64,000 bases of DNA from Apiosordaria backusii (GCA_030549205.1 JAUKTV010000005.1:1488001-1552000); one strand, 5' to 3'; shown: positions 1 to 12,347, counted from the first letter of the stretch. Program-made: numbers and translations. The notes: generated by a model from the sequence alone, not told the origin.

Positions 1-1034
1 CCATCTCAAACACGCTTCCTTCCGTTCAAGTCTTCATAACTTCTTCTTCACAACCGGAAAATCCCACGAATTGGCTGACACGGCAGAGACACTACGTCAC
101 TCCATCCATTTCGCCCGACTTGAGGTAGGTATAAAACTCCTTGCTCTCTCCCATCCGTCGGATTCCCTACTCTTCTCTTTTCACCTCTCCTCCGATCTCA
201 AACAGCGAAACATCGACAATTTTTGGAATCTTTGACGCTTGTGCAATTTTTCAATTTTTGGACCTGTTTTACATCAGACACTTCAGTGTTATAGTCATAT
301 CTACTTGGAGCTGAACTTGCCGGTATTACACTTCCTCCAGCAGCGTTCTGACGTACGTTTTACATCGCATCTTTGGTTTTCGGACTGGTGATGAAGATGC
401 CATTTCTTTTCACTTTGCTCATCGCTTTGTGATGACGAGGGGAAGAGAATAGCCTTGAGAACGGGGATCTTCTGTAACAATCAGGGAATTGATGCTTGAG
501 AGTGAACCCGGATCGGGAATGCAACTGCTTGATCACCTCACTTGCCGAGAAGTATGAGGGATGCGGTGGAGCGGGAAGCATGGCACTGACCTGCCCACCA
601 TGATTCCGAGGAAGCAATTCATTCCAACTTTAGCCTGTAATAGGATTTAATTAATTGCGTTGAATAATTGAAGCCACTTCTTGGCAATTGGGGAGGAGGA
701 CCATGGGCAACAGCAGTACTCACTGCACCAATAGCAACAGCCTTCTACACGTACGTGTCGAACAAACCTCAGTCAAGGCACAGCAACATTGGGTAATGGC
801 ACCATGACCAATTATTTTTTCGACTACGACCAATGAACAAAACCATGTACTTTTCCGCGCCCGCGCTCCCTACTGTATCCTTTGGTCTGCCTTGACTCTT
901 GCCCAACCTTCTCTTGTCTATTCATGACAACGCTCGCATGTAAATTTTGAAATTCCGAAAAAAACCTCAGTTCGCCACAGCATATTCACTCTTTCGACAC
1001 TCCCCTCTCCCCCAAATTCTTCCTCGTCCCCCCT
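1..1034. other. Intergenic, no protein gene recognised
   Basis: No reading frame here resembles a protein I recognise. The left third looks like a plus-strand promoter and leader (listed separately). The only small frame after it is a 13-codon hydrophobic one beginning with ATG near 390, which cannot be supported as a gene. Confidence 0.5.
128..230 (+). promoter_or_regulatory. Candidate core promoter: TATA box and CT-rich tract
   Basis: A consensus TATAAAA lies at 130-136. It is followed by about 70 bases that are almost pure C/T with short interruptions, which is the usual layout of a strongly expressed fungal promoter and initiator region on the plus strand. No coding region that I can recognise follows within 900 bp, so the transcript, if any, may be non-coding or very short. 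This is inference from motif layout only. Confidence 0.35.
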
Positions 1035-2439
1035 TCAAAGGCTCTCATCTGGTACCACAACCTGCGCCTCACCTCTCTCGTTTGGTTCCCTGTAGTAAGG
1101 GAGGTACTGGCTCAGGGTCTTGGGGCCAAAATGTCTAACCAGCGCATCCATCACGGTGATAGCAGCCATGGCCTCAACAATGGGGATGGCACGGGGCACA
1201 ACGCAGGGGTCGTGTCTCCCCTTGGCAGCCAAAACACCCTCCAACTCGCCATCGTAGGTGGCTGTGAACTGATCCTGGCCGATAGTGGCAGGGGGCTTGA
1301 AGCCGACCTTGAAGTAAATGGGGGCACCGTTGGTGATACCGCCCTGAATACCGCCGGAGAAGTTAGTCTTGGTGGTGAGCTTGGGGCGAGTGAATCCCTT
1401 CAGATAAGCACCGCTCTTGGCGACTGATGGTGGGACGTCCTTGCCCTTGGTTGAGACGAAGGGGTCGTTGTGGATGGAGCCGGGGATGGTGCAGGCGGTA
1501 AGACCAGAGCCAATTTCGAAGCTCTTGGTGGCCGGAATGCTGAGCATGGCATGGGCGAGCATGGCCTCAAGCTTGTCAAAGGCGGGCTCACCGAGACCAA
1601 CGGGGGCGTTGCGGATCACGCAGGTAACAGTGCCGCCAATGCTGTTGTTGCGCTCCTTGAAGTCGGTGATTAACTCAACCATCTTATCTGAAATCGCCTG
1701 CTCGGGGCACCGGACGGGGAGGAACTTGTCGACGGTCTCGCGGGTGATGTTGTCGAGGAATTCGTGGAACTTGGGGTCGGTGACGGGGGTTGGGTGCTCG
1801 GGAGTAGGGGGAAAGAGATCAATGCCGCCGATGGAGCTGGTGAAGGCAACAATCTCGATACCGAAAGCGTCCATCATGTACTTCTCGGCAACAGCGCCAG
1901 CAGCGACACGGGCGATAGTCTCACGGGCACTGCTTCTGCCACCTCCACTTTCCGACTTGATTCCGTATTTCGCCTGGGTGGTGAAGTCGGCATGGCTGGG
2001 TCTTGGGTACATGTCCATTGTCTTGTTCCCATAGTCTGCACACCAGTGTCAGCGTCGGGACAGAAGATAGGTTGACATGGTGCTACCTACCCTTGGGACG
2101 CTGGTCCTCGTTCTTAACCACCATCATCATGGGGAGACCGAGAGAGATGCCATGTTGGACACCCGACTGGATCTCAACTCTGTCCTTCTCGTCGCGGGGG
2201 GTTGTGATGTTGCTCTGGCCGGGGCGGCGGCGGGTCAATTGTGGTTGGACATCGGCCTCGGTGATCCTCAGCTGGGCGGGAACATTTCCAATTGTGCAGC
2301 CGACAGACTTTCCATGGGACTCTCCCCAGCTGCGCGCAACTATGTGTTAGTGATGCCATGCTCTGGCGCATAGTTGGGCACTAGGAATTGACACATACGT
2401 GGTGACTGTATAGCCCTTGCCAAAAGTGTTTCCGTCCAT
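1035..2439 (-). CDS. aro2: Chorismate synthase
   Basis: Converts 5-enolpyruvylshikimate-3-phosphate to chorismate, the last step of the shikimate pathway, with reduced FMN. Three exons: 2399-2439, 2091-2329 and 1035-2035, giving 426 residues, the normal size for fungal enzymes. Introns have GTATGT and GTAGGT donors. Visible hallmarks are GESHGKSVG (residues 16-24) with the active-site His19, a TRRRPGQS block, KNEDQRPKDYG, SGGGRSSARETIARVAAGA, and the C-terminal AAKGRHDPCVVPRAIPIVEAMAA region. The N-terminus reads TVTTWGESHG where the fungal proteins I remember have RVTTYGESHC, so this copy looks somewhat divergent. It is monofunctional: no flavin reductase domain is fused. It is divergent from the lipoate ligase, with 401 bp between the two start codons. 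Family assignment is very sure; whether it is the only copy in the genome cannot be seen. Confidence 0.96.
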
Positions 2440-2840
2440 TATCTGGTGGTTGTGCCGGTGGTACAAAACTGACTGTGTACTCAACGTCTAGTAGTAAATA
2501 TAGCCAAGGTAAAACAATTCGAGGCTTCTTTGTTTCTTTTGGTCAAAGATGTCGGTGAGTCAGTGGCACGATGCTGGGTAAATTTTTGGGAGCAGCGCAC
2601 GACACAGGCCACTGGAAAAGCTCATACCCGCCATAACCCCTCCATGCCGCCTCCGTCATCGGCTCCCCGCAGGGACTTGGCTCTGTCGCAGGGATCAACG
2701 GTCCCGTGTGGGGGACGCTACCTAGGCGAATCCCTGTGAGCGTTCCTGGTTCCCGGGCCGCAAATGTTTTTGGCGCAGGCCGTTAAGGTTGTCTTTGAAG
2801 TGGCATTTCGCCAACATTTCCAACCGCAAAACTTGGTCCA

Positions 2841-4272
2841 ATGGCCACACCTGCCATCCGAAATGCCTGGCGCATACGATCGATATTCTCAACGAGGCAC
2901 GCAAGGCCAATAACCACCGATGCCCTGTCTCGCAAGTTCCAGATCTACACCTCCAGAACCACAAACCCTTACCTCAATCTTTCCATCGAGCACCACCTCC
3001 TCGAGAAATCCAACCCCGGCTCGACCATCTTGTTCCTATACACCAACGACCCATGCGTAGTCATTGGTCGCAATCAAAACCCATGGACCGAGGTTAATCT
3101 ACCCCAGTTGGCAAAGACTAGAATAAAGCACGGCAAGCCCAAGCATTACCTCGTTCGCCGTCGCTCAGGAGGAGGAACCGTCGTCCACGACAGCGGGAAC
3201 GCGAACTGGTCCGTCATATGGCCTAAAGATGACTTCGAGAGGGATAAACACGCGCGCATGGTGGTAGAGGCGCTGAAAAATATGGGAATAAAGGGCGTCA
3301 GTGTCAACGAGAGGCATGACATTGTCCAAGAAGTTCACGATCCCGAAGCACCCGAACCTCAGCCATCGGTTTTTAAGATCTCAGGTTCAGCATACAAACT
3401 GACTGGGAAGCGCGCCCTACACCACGGCACACTGTTACTCAACTCCGACCTGACCGACATATCTGGTTTATTGCGCAGCCCGGCAGCGCCATACATTGCT
3501 GCGCAAGGCGTGGAGAGCGTCCGGAGCCCAGTTTGCAACGTGGGGGTGGAACAAAACACCGATTTTTACAACGCGGTCATTGATCAGTTCAAGACTATGT
3601 ACCCAGACGGACAACGGACCAAGGTAATAGAGGTGGGAAAGCACGAGGCGCTGAAACGTGACAATATCTGGAAGGGGTTACAAGAGCTATTGGTACTACG
3701 TTTCCTCCCTCCAAAACCTTCCATCGCATAAAGTACTAACTGTTCAATACCCAGTCCCCAAAATGGCTCTGGGAATCAACCCCAAAATTCCGCCTCTCCT
3801 CCCACCCAAGCCCAGAAGACCCCCGGCCACGTCCCGACCCCCCAACTGACGTAAGTTCATGCCTTTATGCCTCTTACATCGCTTCTGATAATGAAATCCT
3901 CACCCACCTTTCCAGTTCCGAATAGCCCTCACAGCCCGCCACTCCGAAATCCTCGACCTCCAAATCGCTGCCCTTGACCTCCTCACACCAAACCACACCG
4001 CCTCCCTCAACTTCTTCCTCAAAAAGAAAATCCACGAAATCCCAAAGTACCACGAGCTCAGAGACTGGGAAGCCTACCTCGACTTTCGGGTGGACAACGG
4101 CAAGACTCTCGCCTTAAGAAACGAGATGCTGAGAAGGATGTGTCAGTGGTTGGTGAGCGATGAGATGCTTGCCACCGGGCCGGTGAGGGGGATAACCCGG
4201 AGCTTGAAGACGACGTTGAGGGAGTTTAGACGCGATAGGGAGATTGGGGTGTATTTAAAACAGGCGAAATAA
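2841..4272 (+). CDS. Lipoate-protein ligase A family (mitochondrial)
   Basis: Attaches or transfers lipoyl groups to E2 subunits and the glycine-cleavage H protein, as yeast Aim22/Lip3 does. Three exons: 2841-3692, 3755-3850 and 3916-4272, totalling 434 residues. The first intron has an ideal TACTAAC branch site. The basic, Ser/Arg-rich first 25 residues look like a mitochondrial presequence. The BPL/LplA catalytic domain carries RRSGGGTVVHD (residues 107-117), then KISGSAYKLTGKRALHHGT (179-197) with the lipoyl-binding lysine region. The C-terminal exon encodes the small accessory domain of LplA-type enzymes. Splice phases all agree and the frame stays open to a TAA at 4270. An upstream frame overlaps the start but carries no family signal, so the ATG at 2841 is preferred. 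Confidence 0.93.
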
Positions 4273-4924
4273 AAATGGTGAGAGTGATGACAAAACTGTA
4301 CATTATGTGTTGGATAATTAGATCTATTTCCTGGGCCGCAGAAGTACGTGTGGCAGAGTCTGAAAACTAAAACATCGGGATCTGGTTGGTCTCCTGGCAC
4401 TTCTTCTGCAAATCATCAACTCAGGTTGAGGTATCGAAAGATCAAAAGCAAGCAAGCTACAAAAAGCTCACTGCCCCCTCTCTCTACCGATCGTTTGGTA
4501 GAGAAGAGATGGGTCAGCTACGAAAACTGTTTTCAGTTTTTGCCTCCATCGTGGGAGCATGTAGCATTCCTCACATGAAAGTAGTATTTTGATCCTCACT
4601 TTCAAGAGAGGCGAGGCCGACTCACTTTGGAGTCGAACCCCAAGGCTTCGTCAGAGGTGACGGAAGACTGGGGTATCCTCTACCCATACCGTTGCGCTAC
4701 GACGGTTGGGGGTGCCAGTTCTTCTGGCGGAAGGAGGTGTCCGAAACTCAGTAGATCAACCCCCCGCCCGTGCTCTTTCCTCAGTCCTCCCGTCCTTCCC
4801 GGGTTTTGGCCAACCCAGCATCGCACAAAAGAGAAAGCACACCTACTGATAAAACACCGCCTCTGTTGAACAAGAAAACCAACTTAATAATCATTATCTC
4901 ATACCCTACCCTTACCCTAATAAC
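4273..4924. other. Convergent intergenic region with tRNA-like boxes
   Basis: Lies between the 3' ends of the lipoate ligase and vps11. On the minus strand (about 4615-4716) it contains a near-perfect polymerase III A box (TAGCGCAACGG) and B box (GGTTCGACTCC), but the flanking arms do not fold into a cloverleaf by eye: neither the D stem, the T stem nor the acceptor pairs. It is at best a decayed tRNA or another pol III relic. Nothing else is seen. Confidence 0.4.
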
Positions 4925-7900
4925 CTACTCAACCCCCGCCGTCCCCCCCATCACGCCCCGTCCAAACCACTCCGCCGCAGTCCTAAACCTGTCCTCACTC
5001 CCCTCCAAATCAGCCCTAAACAAATCATGCCTCTCCGCGTTCTCCTCCTGGCTCTTCTTCAGCGCCCGAATAGTAGCATTATCCATCGCGCAAATCGGGC
5101 ACTCCCCCACATCCTCGCCATTATCCGCATTCCCTAACCCCGTAACCCGCAAACACCTCCTGTGAAAACTATGCTTGCACAAGAAGTGCACAACCGGCAA
5201 CTCCAACGCGCCCGAGCACTGCCCGCACCTCGTCGCCTGGAAAACCGCCGGCTTTCCCCCCAAATCCGCAATCTCTTGCCGTCTGGCCAGCGTTTCCGTT
5301 CGGAACTGGTTCACAACCCGCTTGTTCTCTTGAATGTCCAACCTCTCGGCTTCTATCCGTTTGGCTAGATAGGGCTTGATCATCCCCATGCTCGCGACGC
5401 TATTCTTGCTTAGGGTTTGAACCACTTGCAATGGAGCCATCAACCCTCCCTTGTCAATCTTCTCCAGGACAGAAGCGAGCTCATCGGGGCCGGCTTCATC
5501 AAGGATTTTGGCGTCGGAGGTGAGATAAGACAACGCAGCTGGATAGAGTTGCGGTTCTTCAGGGCCATATTTAGCTAGGGCTTTGATCGCGCCCTTGGTG
5601 TCCTTTGCTGAGGTATAGGACCGGAAGATGTCAAACAGTAAACCGGATTGTTCTTTTACCAGGCTGGTGCCATCCCTGAAATTCGAGAGATGGGACAGCA
5701 ATAAAACGTTGGAGTTTTCGATTTGGGGCTTTTCTTGCGTTAAAGGTAGGGATTTGTCGGCTTCGATGAGGGACTTTGCCTTGGCTTCCCACTTTTCGCG
5801 GTGAGAATCCGATTTCTTCTCGTTGGATTTGTGGAGGTACATCTCAAACAAGGTGGTGTAGATGTCGGTTTTGTCTTCTTTTGACAGGGCGTCATCTTGG
5901 AGGCAGGCTTCAAGAAAGATGATGAACTCGTCTGGGTGGTCGATGAATGACGAAAAGGCTGTTCGTGGCTTGGGAGGGGTGTACTTAATGGCGATGACTT
6001 CCTGCTTGATGGCCAGGTCGCCGACGGTGGGTTTGGCATTAGCGTTGTTGTTATTTGCTACCACGGTTGTGTTCATGTAGGGTAGTGGTAATAGACTGCT
6101 GAGGTTCGACACTGCACTGGCCGCTCCCGCTGCAAACCCTCCGTTTGCTGTTGCTGGTGTAGCCTCGGCCGTGACTGGGATATCGACTCTTGGCTTATAC
6201 TTGCCAGTGTAATAGTCGATGAAGAGCTGCGTAGCATCTGAGGGGCAGTGCTCGATCAGAACACGTGCATACTTCATCAAACAGGGGTGAGCTGTATCTG
6301 GGTCCAAATGCCAAATGAAGTCCAGCGCCTCGTTATAGGCCTTGGAATCCTCAATAAGGATATCCACCACCAAGTCATGCTCCCCGTGCTTCTTCGCAAG
6401 ATACGCGGCTTGCTCGTAGTAGCCACCCTGCCGGCACATGGAAATGGCCGTGTCAAGGTCAAACTTGAGATCTCCTTCCGACTTGATGAACTTCTCCAGC
6501 TTATCAATGTCCTTTAACTTGGCGTAGCAGTTCAACAACAGCGTTGTATGGTCTGATGTCGCCTTGTGATGCTCATGCAGCTCTTCCAAGTACTCGATCA
6601 AGTTGTGTATCCTCTGTGTGTCCAGGAACTTTCTGATGACCTGCGAAGGTTCTGTGCTGTCAATGGCCTTGATGTATTGTGTCATGGCCTCGTCGTAGTT
6701 GCCCTTCTGATAGAGATAGTCTCCATATTTGCGATAAATGACGTTCTGCTGCTGAGCATCCATTCCACACTTTTGGGCGAGATCCACGGCAAGGGTGTAG
6801 AGATTGCGCTGATAGAGCATATCTAACCGTTGCTGTAGCGTCTTTTCATGATACCGGAAGATCTGTTCAGATTAGCCATCATCCTCACCCAGCCTTTTGG
6901 AATGAACAAACGAACCTTTCCATCCAGCGTAAGCATATACAAATCCCCCCACAGTGCAAAAATATGCTTCACATCCGCCAACACCGTCTCACTGTGCGCA
7001 ATGATCCTCAAATCCGGATGAATCAGCGTAAAAGTATAAATACTATCCGCCGCACCCCCAAAAAACCTCCTTCTCATCGTATCCGTCTCCCCCGCCGGCG
7101 TAGGAGGCGAAACCAACGCAACATAATCCCCATAAACCGCAACCAGCTTCTTCGCCCCCTCATACGCCGTCGGCGGGCCCCTCCCCTCCAGCGTATAGTA
7201 ATAAACCGCATCCTCCCTCGCCACCACAATCTCCCCCGTCCTCCTATCAACCACCATACACCCCACCCCACACCCCTCATCCTCCACCGTCTTGGGCGGC
7301 TGCCCGTGCCCCTTCCCTGAAATCACCACTTTCAGCACCCTCGCCGTCGTAGCGACAAACAACGTCGTCAACCCCACCCCTTGCTCAACATGCATCTCCA
7401 CCCCCGTAATCGGCTCATCGCTCTCATAAATAACCCTCTGCTTCGTCCCCAAATCATGAATCAAATCCCCCCTAATCACCACTACCGCCCCATTCGCAAA
7501 ACCCACTGCCAGCTGCGTCAGGTCCTCCGTCGCGGTAAACGCCGAAATAGGAAACGGCCGCTTGCCATTATTCACCACCACAGTGCTCAGCAACCCCGGC
7601 GCGCCATCTTTCTTGTTGACTTTATCCAAACTCCACACCTTGATCACCGGCTGTCCTGGCTCCAAGTCTTCCCCCGCCCCGCCCTCCCCAATGGTGACGA
7701 GCAGGCTCGTCCCTTCCACCTGCCTCATGTGCGTGACGGAGCTGCCATTGTCGTAGGCGGTGAACTGTCGCAGGATTTTGAAGTTGGGCCCGATGATCCT
7801 CACGGTGCCGTCGAAGCCGCCGAGGAAGAGAGATTCAGAACCTGAGCACACTGACGCGATGGACTGGGAGAAGCCGGAAGGGTTCTCGAAAAAGGAGCGC

Positions 7901-8033
7901 GAGGACGGGTCGGAGGGGGTTATGGGGGTTGACTCGAAGAAGTCGAAGGAGCGCCACTACAGAGGGGACATCATGTTAGTCCAGCGAGGCAAACAAGTAG
8001 GTTGGATGGAGGGAGACAAACCGTTAGCGCCAT
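4925..8033 (-). CDS. vps11: Vps11/Pep5, HOPS/CORVET core subunit with RING-H2 finger
   Basis: Core subunit of the HOPS and CORVET tethering complexes that drive fusion at endosomes and vacuoles. Exons: 8022-8033 (only 12 nt, MALT), 6916-7956 and 4925-6862, giving 996 residues, the usual size. The tiny first exon is supported because splicing joins MALT to WRSFDFFE, matching the known N-terminus of the family (MALSTWKSFDFF-like). Introns use the less common donors GTTTGT and GTTCGT. Residues about 1-350 form the WD-like beta-propeller, then comes the clathrin-repeat alpha-solenoid beginning near LQQRLDMLYQRNLYTLA. A C-terminal RING-H2 spans residues 897-942, with pattern C-x2-C...C-x-H-x2-H-x2-C...C-x2-C. 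An Ala/Asn-rich insert lies in the solenoid. The initiator tRNA-Met gene lies 354 bp upstream of the start, on the same strand. Confidence 0.96.
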
Positions 8034-8386
8034 GGCCGCATCTTTCAGCTTTTGCGCTGATGTCTATACGTTAGAGCTGAGAGTGATAGTGAAAAAGAAC
8101 AACCCAAGTCCAATGTTTGTCTGTGAATGCGCTCCGGCTGTTGATGGCGACCTGGAGCTTGTGACGCCAGCTTTGGGGACCTTGTTGGGGTTGGAGCTCC
8201 AAGCTCCCCACCTGGGATCTTGGCAACTGATTAGATAACCATCCGCCACCTTGGCAGTTTCAAGTGGCAACCCTAACCCAGTAAGCCAGCTCGCAAGCCA
8301 ACCCCTGAAAGCTACCAAAAAAGTATGAAAAAGATCCACGAGCAGGAAAGCCACGAAGAAACCAAAGGAAAAAATGACAAAAGATT

Positions 8387-8458
8387 TAGCTGCGACTCGT
8401 TTCGATCGAGTGACCTCCGGGTTATGAGCCCGGCGCGCTTCCGCTGCGCCACGCAGCT
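8387..8458 (-). tRNA. Initiator tRNA-Met (CAT)
   Basis: A full 72-nt cloverleaf without intron. The acceptor stem AGCTGCG pairs exactly with CGCAGCT and is followed by discriminator A. The first pair is A1-T72, and the anticodon stem carries the run of three G-C pairs (CGGGC-TCATAAC) diagnostic of eukaryotic initiator tRNA. The T loop is ATCGAAA, the variant also found in yeast initiator tRNA, instead of TTCRANN. It lies between vps11 and mlh3. Confidence 0.97.
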
Positions 8459-8591
8459 TATTGAGCTGTTGTTGAATATCAAGGTCCCAAACGCTCTACA
8501 AAGGTGGGTTGCTCCAGTGTGACTCATCCGTCTCATGCCATTTTGCCAAAACAATCACATCTTACTATTGTGCTCCCACATGAATGCGCTT

Positions 8592-11564
8592 TTAATTCTC
8601 ACTCGTCCTGTTCATACTGTCCTTCCACTTCCGGATACCACGCAAGAGCCGTTTCTTTCCCTTCTTTTCCTCGCCCATACCAAAAGACCCAATACCGTTG
8701 CTCGGCCCGAGATGCACCAGTGGCACCATCGACGGTCTGCCGTGGGCACACTGGAACGGGAAGGCACATGCAGCCAGTTTCTGCACCAGTTCTGAGCATT
8801 GCGCTGTGGTCAGAACATCATTGAACATGATGGCGCCTGAAGGTACTTGTTAGTTCAACCCTTATCAACAGCCTAAGCAAACTTACTTCGGCAAGCCCTG
8901 GAATTGATCAACTCAATGATACCCTCCGGACAGTTGTGGAACCTTGCGAACCATTGATGATCCGCCTCGTCATCGATCGGGAGCCGTGACACTTTGCCAG
9001 CTTGTCTGCTGGGGTTTTCATGCAGCTTCCAGATCTCATTTCGGAGCAGTTCAATGAGAAGTCTTGGTTCCAGGCGACATCGTTCCGAGATACTGGGCGG
9101 CAGGGCTTGAACCTCAACCGTAACCCTTGATGCTTGTACTGACCGTCCTGCCTGGTCTTGAGTGGTCACCTCATAGAAAACGCCCCAATAGGTAAAATGC
9201 CGTTTAAACCTCGCAAGCAGCTCTCCTTCTTGCTTCGACAAGTCAAAGAACAAACTTTTGTCCAGGTTCGTTGTAGCCGCCACCAAGTTTCTGTTGTCAA
9301 CTGGGTCTATCACAAAGTACTCCTGGAGCAGACTTTCAACTCGGTAACGCTCGTCAGCAGCATGTTGGTCAATAATTACCAACAGCGGTGCATCGTCGAC
9401 ATCTTCCGTCTGGCTGGTTGTATCTCGGTTGCTGATTTTGACCAACACAAACTTCTCATCGACTTGGCTGACCACCTCGGCTTTTCGGAGGGTCTCCTTG
9501 GTTATTCGACCCTCCAGTGCTGTCGATATACTGTTGCTGTCGTTTTCAAGAGCGATTTTCCCCAGTCCATGGCAATCGCGTTCCCCTCTTTCACAGCCAA
9601 GAGTATCCGATTCCTGCGGAAGACGAGGGATGGGCTGCTCAGTTGGCAGGAAAAAGGACTGGCTTCGGTTAGTTGTTCCAGGTTTCCAATGCCTGAGACC
9701 TGCCGAGCCTCTTGCTTCCTCCAGCCTAGGTCTTTTATTGGTATTCAATTTTGGTTTCATCGCGAAATCTGTGCGAGGATCGATGATTGACTTGATCTTG
9801 GTAGCAGGGTCAACCCAAATCATCGGCTTGTTCGGATCATCGCCCTCCGTATCTGCGTGCCCCCTGGGTTCTTGATCCGAGTCCAAGTTCGACAACAGAT
9901 GCGTAGCTCGTTTGGCTTCAAATGGGTTTCGTGTGATCTTACCAGACGTGCAAAAGACTGGAGTCTGCCGTTGCGCAACCATTTCGGATTCACGAGATAC
10001 CACACTCGGGATATCAGTCAAGGACGTCCTACTCATGGCGTGAATCAGAGGGGATGACACCGTTCGCTTAAGCTCGGCATGTGGTTTGGCAGCAGGTTTA
10101 GTCTTGGACCATGATGAGAACGGTGATGCCGATCGCGCCCCAGAGCCCCGTATGCCGGAGTGTTGCGAAACCCTTTTGTGGATGCTGACGCTTGAAGTGG
10201 TCAGCTTCGCAGCAGTTTCGGTACTGGGAAAACCTGTAACTGCCGGCTGATTTCCTTTGAAAGAAAGGTCAGAGGTTGAGACCTTCCCGGCTTTGAGCCT
10301 CTCAATGGCGTGAACAGATCTTGGCCGAAACATGTGTTTCTTCAAGAATTCGTATGCCATGACTTGAAGGAGGTCCACGATGATGGAGAGATTCGGACGT
10401 CTTTCGTCAAAGAAATCACCCGCATCCACCCCATGCATCTCCCCATCCAATATGATTTGAATGAAAAACATGGGCCACCTGTCCACTCCTTTCCTTGGCT
10501 TCAATTCTTTTCGTGTGAATCCAGCCATCTTTTGTGGGCGGCCATCATCATCAACGCCAACTTCCTCGATGGTACCAAAGCTGGAGTTGGCAAACACATT
10601 GTTGACTTCATCGTAAAGAAAATTCGAGTGGCCTTCGTTGAGAAATGGCTGTATTCCAAGGGCAATAAACTGCACCCTCTTGGTAGCTGCTGGTTCTAGT
10701 GAAACACAGCCTCTTACCGTGATGCCCGGGGCAGTGGCACCAATGGAAACCCAGGACTTCGAAGTTTCCTGCTCCACCAAAGATGCTGCAGAAAGAAGTT
10801 TGGGTGTTCGCAGAAGAATATCTCGAGCCGACTGCCGCTCGTGCCTGTCTTTATCGGTGATTGCAGACGTGTGAAGGGACACGGCTCGCCGAGCAATCGA
10901 GTCTTGAATATTGATAGCAACTTCCCCTGGCCAAGCAAGAAGAAGACCAACAGCTTCGTGGATCAAGTGGTCAAAATACCTAGCAGTGCCCAATCGTTCC
11001 ACTTCTGAAGCTCTCTGTTTGACACGGACAGGCATGGAACCGAAAAGATCACGGACGACAACATGGGTCCCACTGGTAAAGCCCAATATTCGCTGGCTAG
11101 GCAAGGCTGGAATGTTTCGTGCCACCACATTGGACTTGTGGATGGTAAGCGAGTTGTGTGACCGATAATCACGGTGATGTGACGTGACGGTCAACAGGGA
11201 GAGAGCGCCCAAAGATGCCAGGAACTCGCCATGCTTGCCATGGCAGTCTGTGACGGGCGGGTGTTTGGAAGTATCTAGGGCAACAATGTCAGATGAAACC
11301 CGAACGGACATTGCCCAAGCGGCATGACGTACAGTGCAGTTGACCTAATCCTCCACCTTCATAAAAGTTGGATGGAGGAATTCCAACGCCATTGTCTTCA
11401 ACAGAGCAGTTTCCACGACTATAGTCAACTGATATGTTGATTTTGCTTGAGCCGGCATCCAAAGAGTTTCGAACCAGACCACACACGGCGTTGTTCAGCG
11501 AGGTAATGATGGTTGAGGATTTGATTTGAGCAACGACGTCCCCGGGCAGTTGCTGTATCGACAT
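8592..11564 (-). CDS. mlh3: MutL homologue Mlh3, mismatch-repair and crossover endonuclease
   Basis: Partner of Mlh1 in the MutL-gamma endonuclease acting in meiotic crossover resolution and mismatch repair. Three exons: 11333-11564, 8887-11274 and 8592-8836, 954 residues. Splicing restores LHYTSKH at the first junction and ACRSAIMFND at the second, both expected. The N-terminal GHKL ATPase has NSLDAGS, DNGVGIPPS, GKHGEFLASLGALSLL and the TSGTHVVVRDLF region. A long low-similarity linker follows. The C-terminal nuclease has DQHAADERYRVESLL, which fits DQHA(x)2E(x)4E exactly, then ACRSAIMF and CAHGRPSMVPLV. One oddity: the residue aligned with MutL Glu29, the base for ATP hydrolysis, is Gly (CGLVRNSLDAG, codon GGT). 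Identification is secure; the ATPase consequence is inference. Confidence 0.95.
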
Positions 11565-12347
11565 GGTGGTTGTGAGCCCAACATCTCGTTAGCCAGCCCG
11601 TAAATTGCTGTCGATGAAACACTAGAAGGTGTGCATCTGCATCCAACCTTAAAACGGTCGAACACGACAGGATTATCCAAAAGGGAATTCGTGAAATGGG
11701 AAAGTGAAACTCACAAGATACCTTACTTCAATGAAGTGAGGTCTTGGCCAGTTCCACCAGCTGTGGTAACACGTGATGTGCCAAGACCGCTGTGGATGGG
11801 ACCCACACCATCTCGCGCCCGCACCCCGGCTTCGTCATTGAAACCCCTGTGGAGTGTGCGGAACCACAACCGAAAGCTTGGGACGTTTCTGAGCTTCTAG
11901 ATAACAACGACCCTTCTTGGCTCTGCCATTGTTCAATTCCGACATCACTTGCCTTTTCCAGCTACCTACCAGCCATTCATTTTGAGTTGCGCGCCGCCTG
12001 CGAAGCCGCATGGTTATCGTCTTGGGTGATCCGTCGACGCCACGGCCTGTGCGACCTTTCCGCGCGGCTTTCCAAACGATTCATGAACCGACCCATCTCG
12101 AGCACCAAGAAATAAACCTGCTCGCCGTCTCACTTCAACCTTCTTCCTCTACAACGACCACATTCGACGATCAGACTTTGTGCTCCCTATATTTCCCGAC
12201 GTGTACCAGAATCCAGCAGAGCTCAGGCGGCCGCGACTAGGTAGAAACTTGACTTGCCGCCACCGACGACCACCTTCTTTCATTCAAGCTCCTCGTTGCG
12301 CAAGGTCGAGACGGTTTCCCCACTTCTAGCGTACCAGACAAACTGCG
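11565..12347. other. Divergent promoter region
   Basis: Shared upstream region of mlh3 (minus) and the Ser/Thr-rich orphan gene (plus). Several short frames exist but none looks like protein. No RNA gene or repeat is seen. Confidence 0.5.

Noticed and set aside
1131..2373. Long plus-strand frames across the chorismate synthase gene
   Set aside because: Antisense shadows of a conserved gene; no family signal.
4615..4716. Possible intron-containing tRNA on the minus strand (A box TAGCGCAACGG, B box GGTTCGACTCC)
   Set aside because: Neither acceptor, D stem nor T stem pairs when folded by hand in any register, so it is not called as a tRNA gene.
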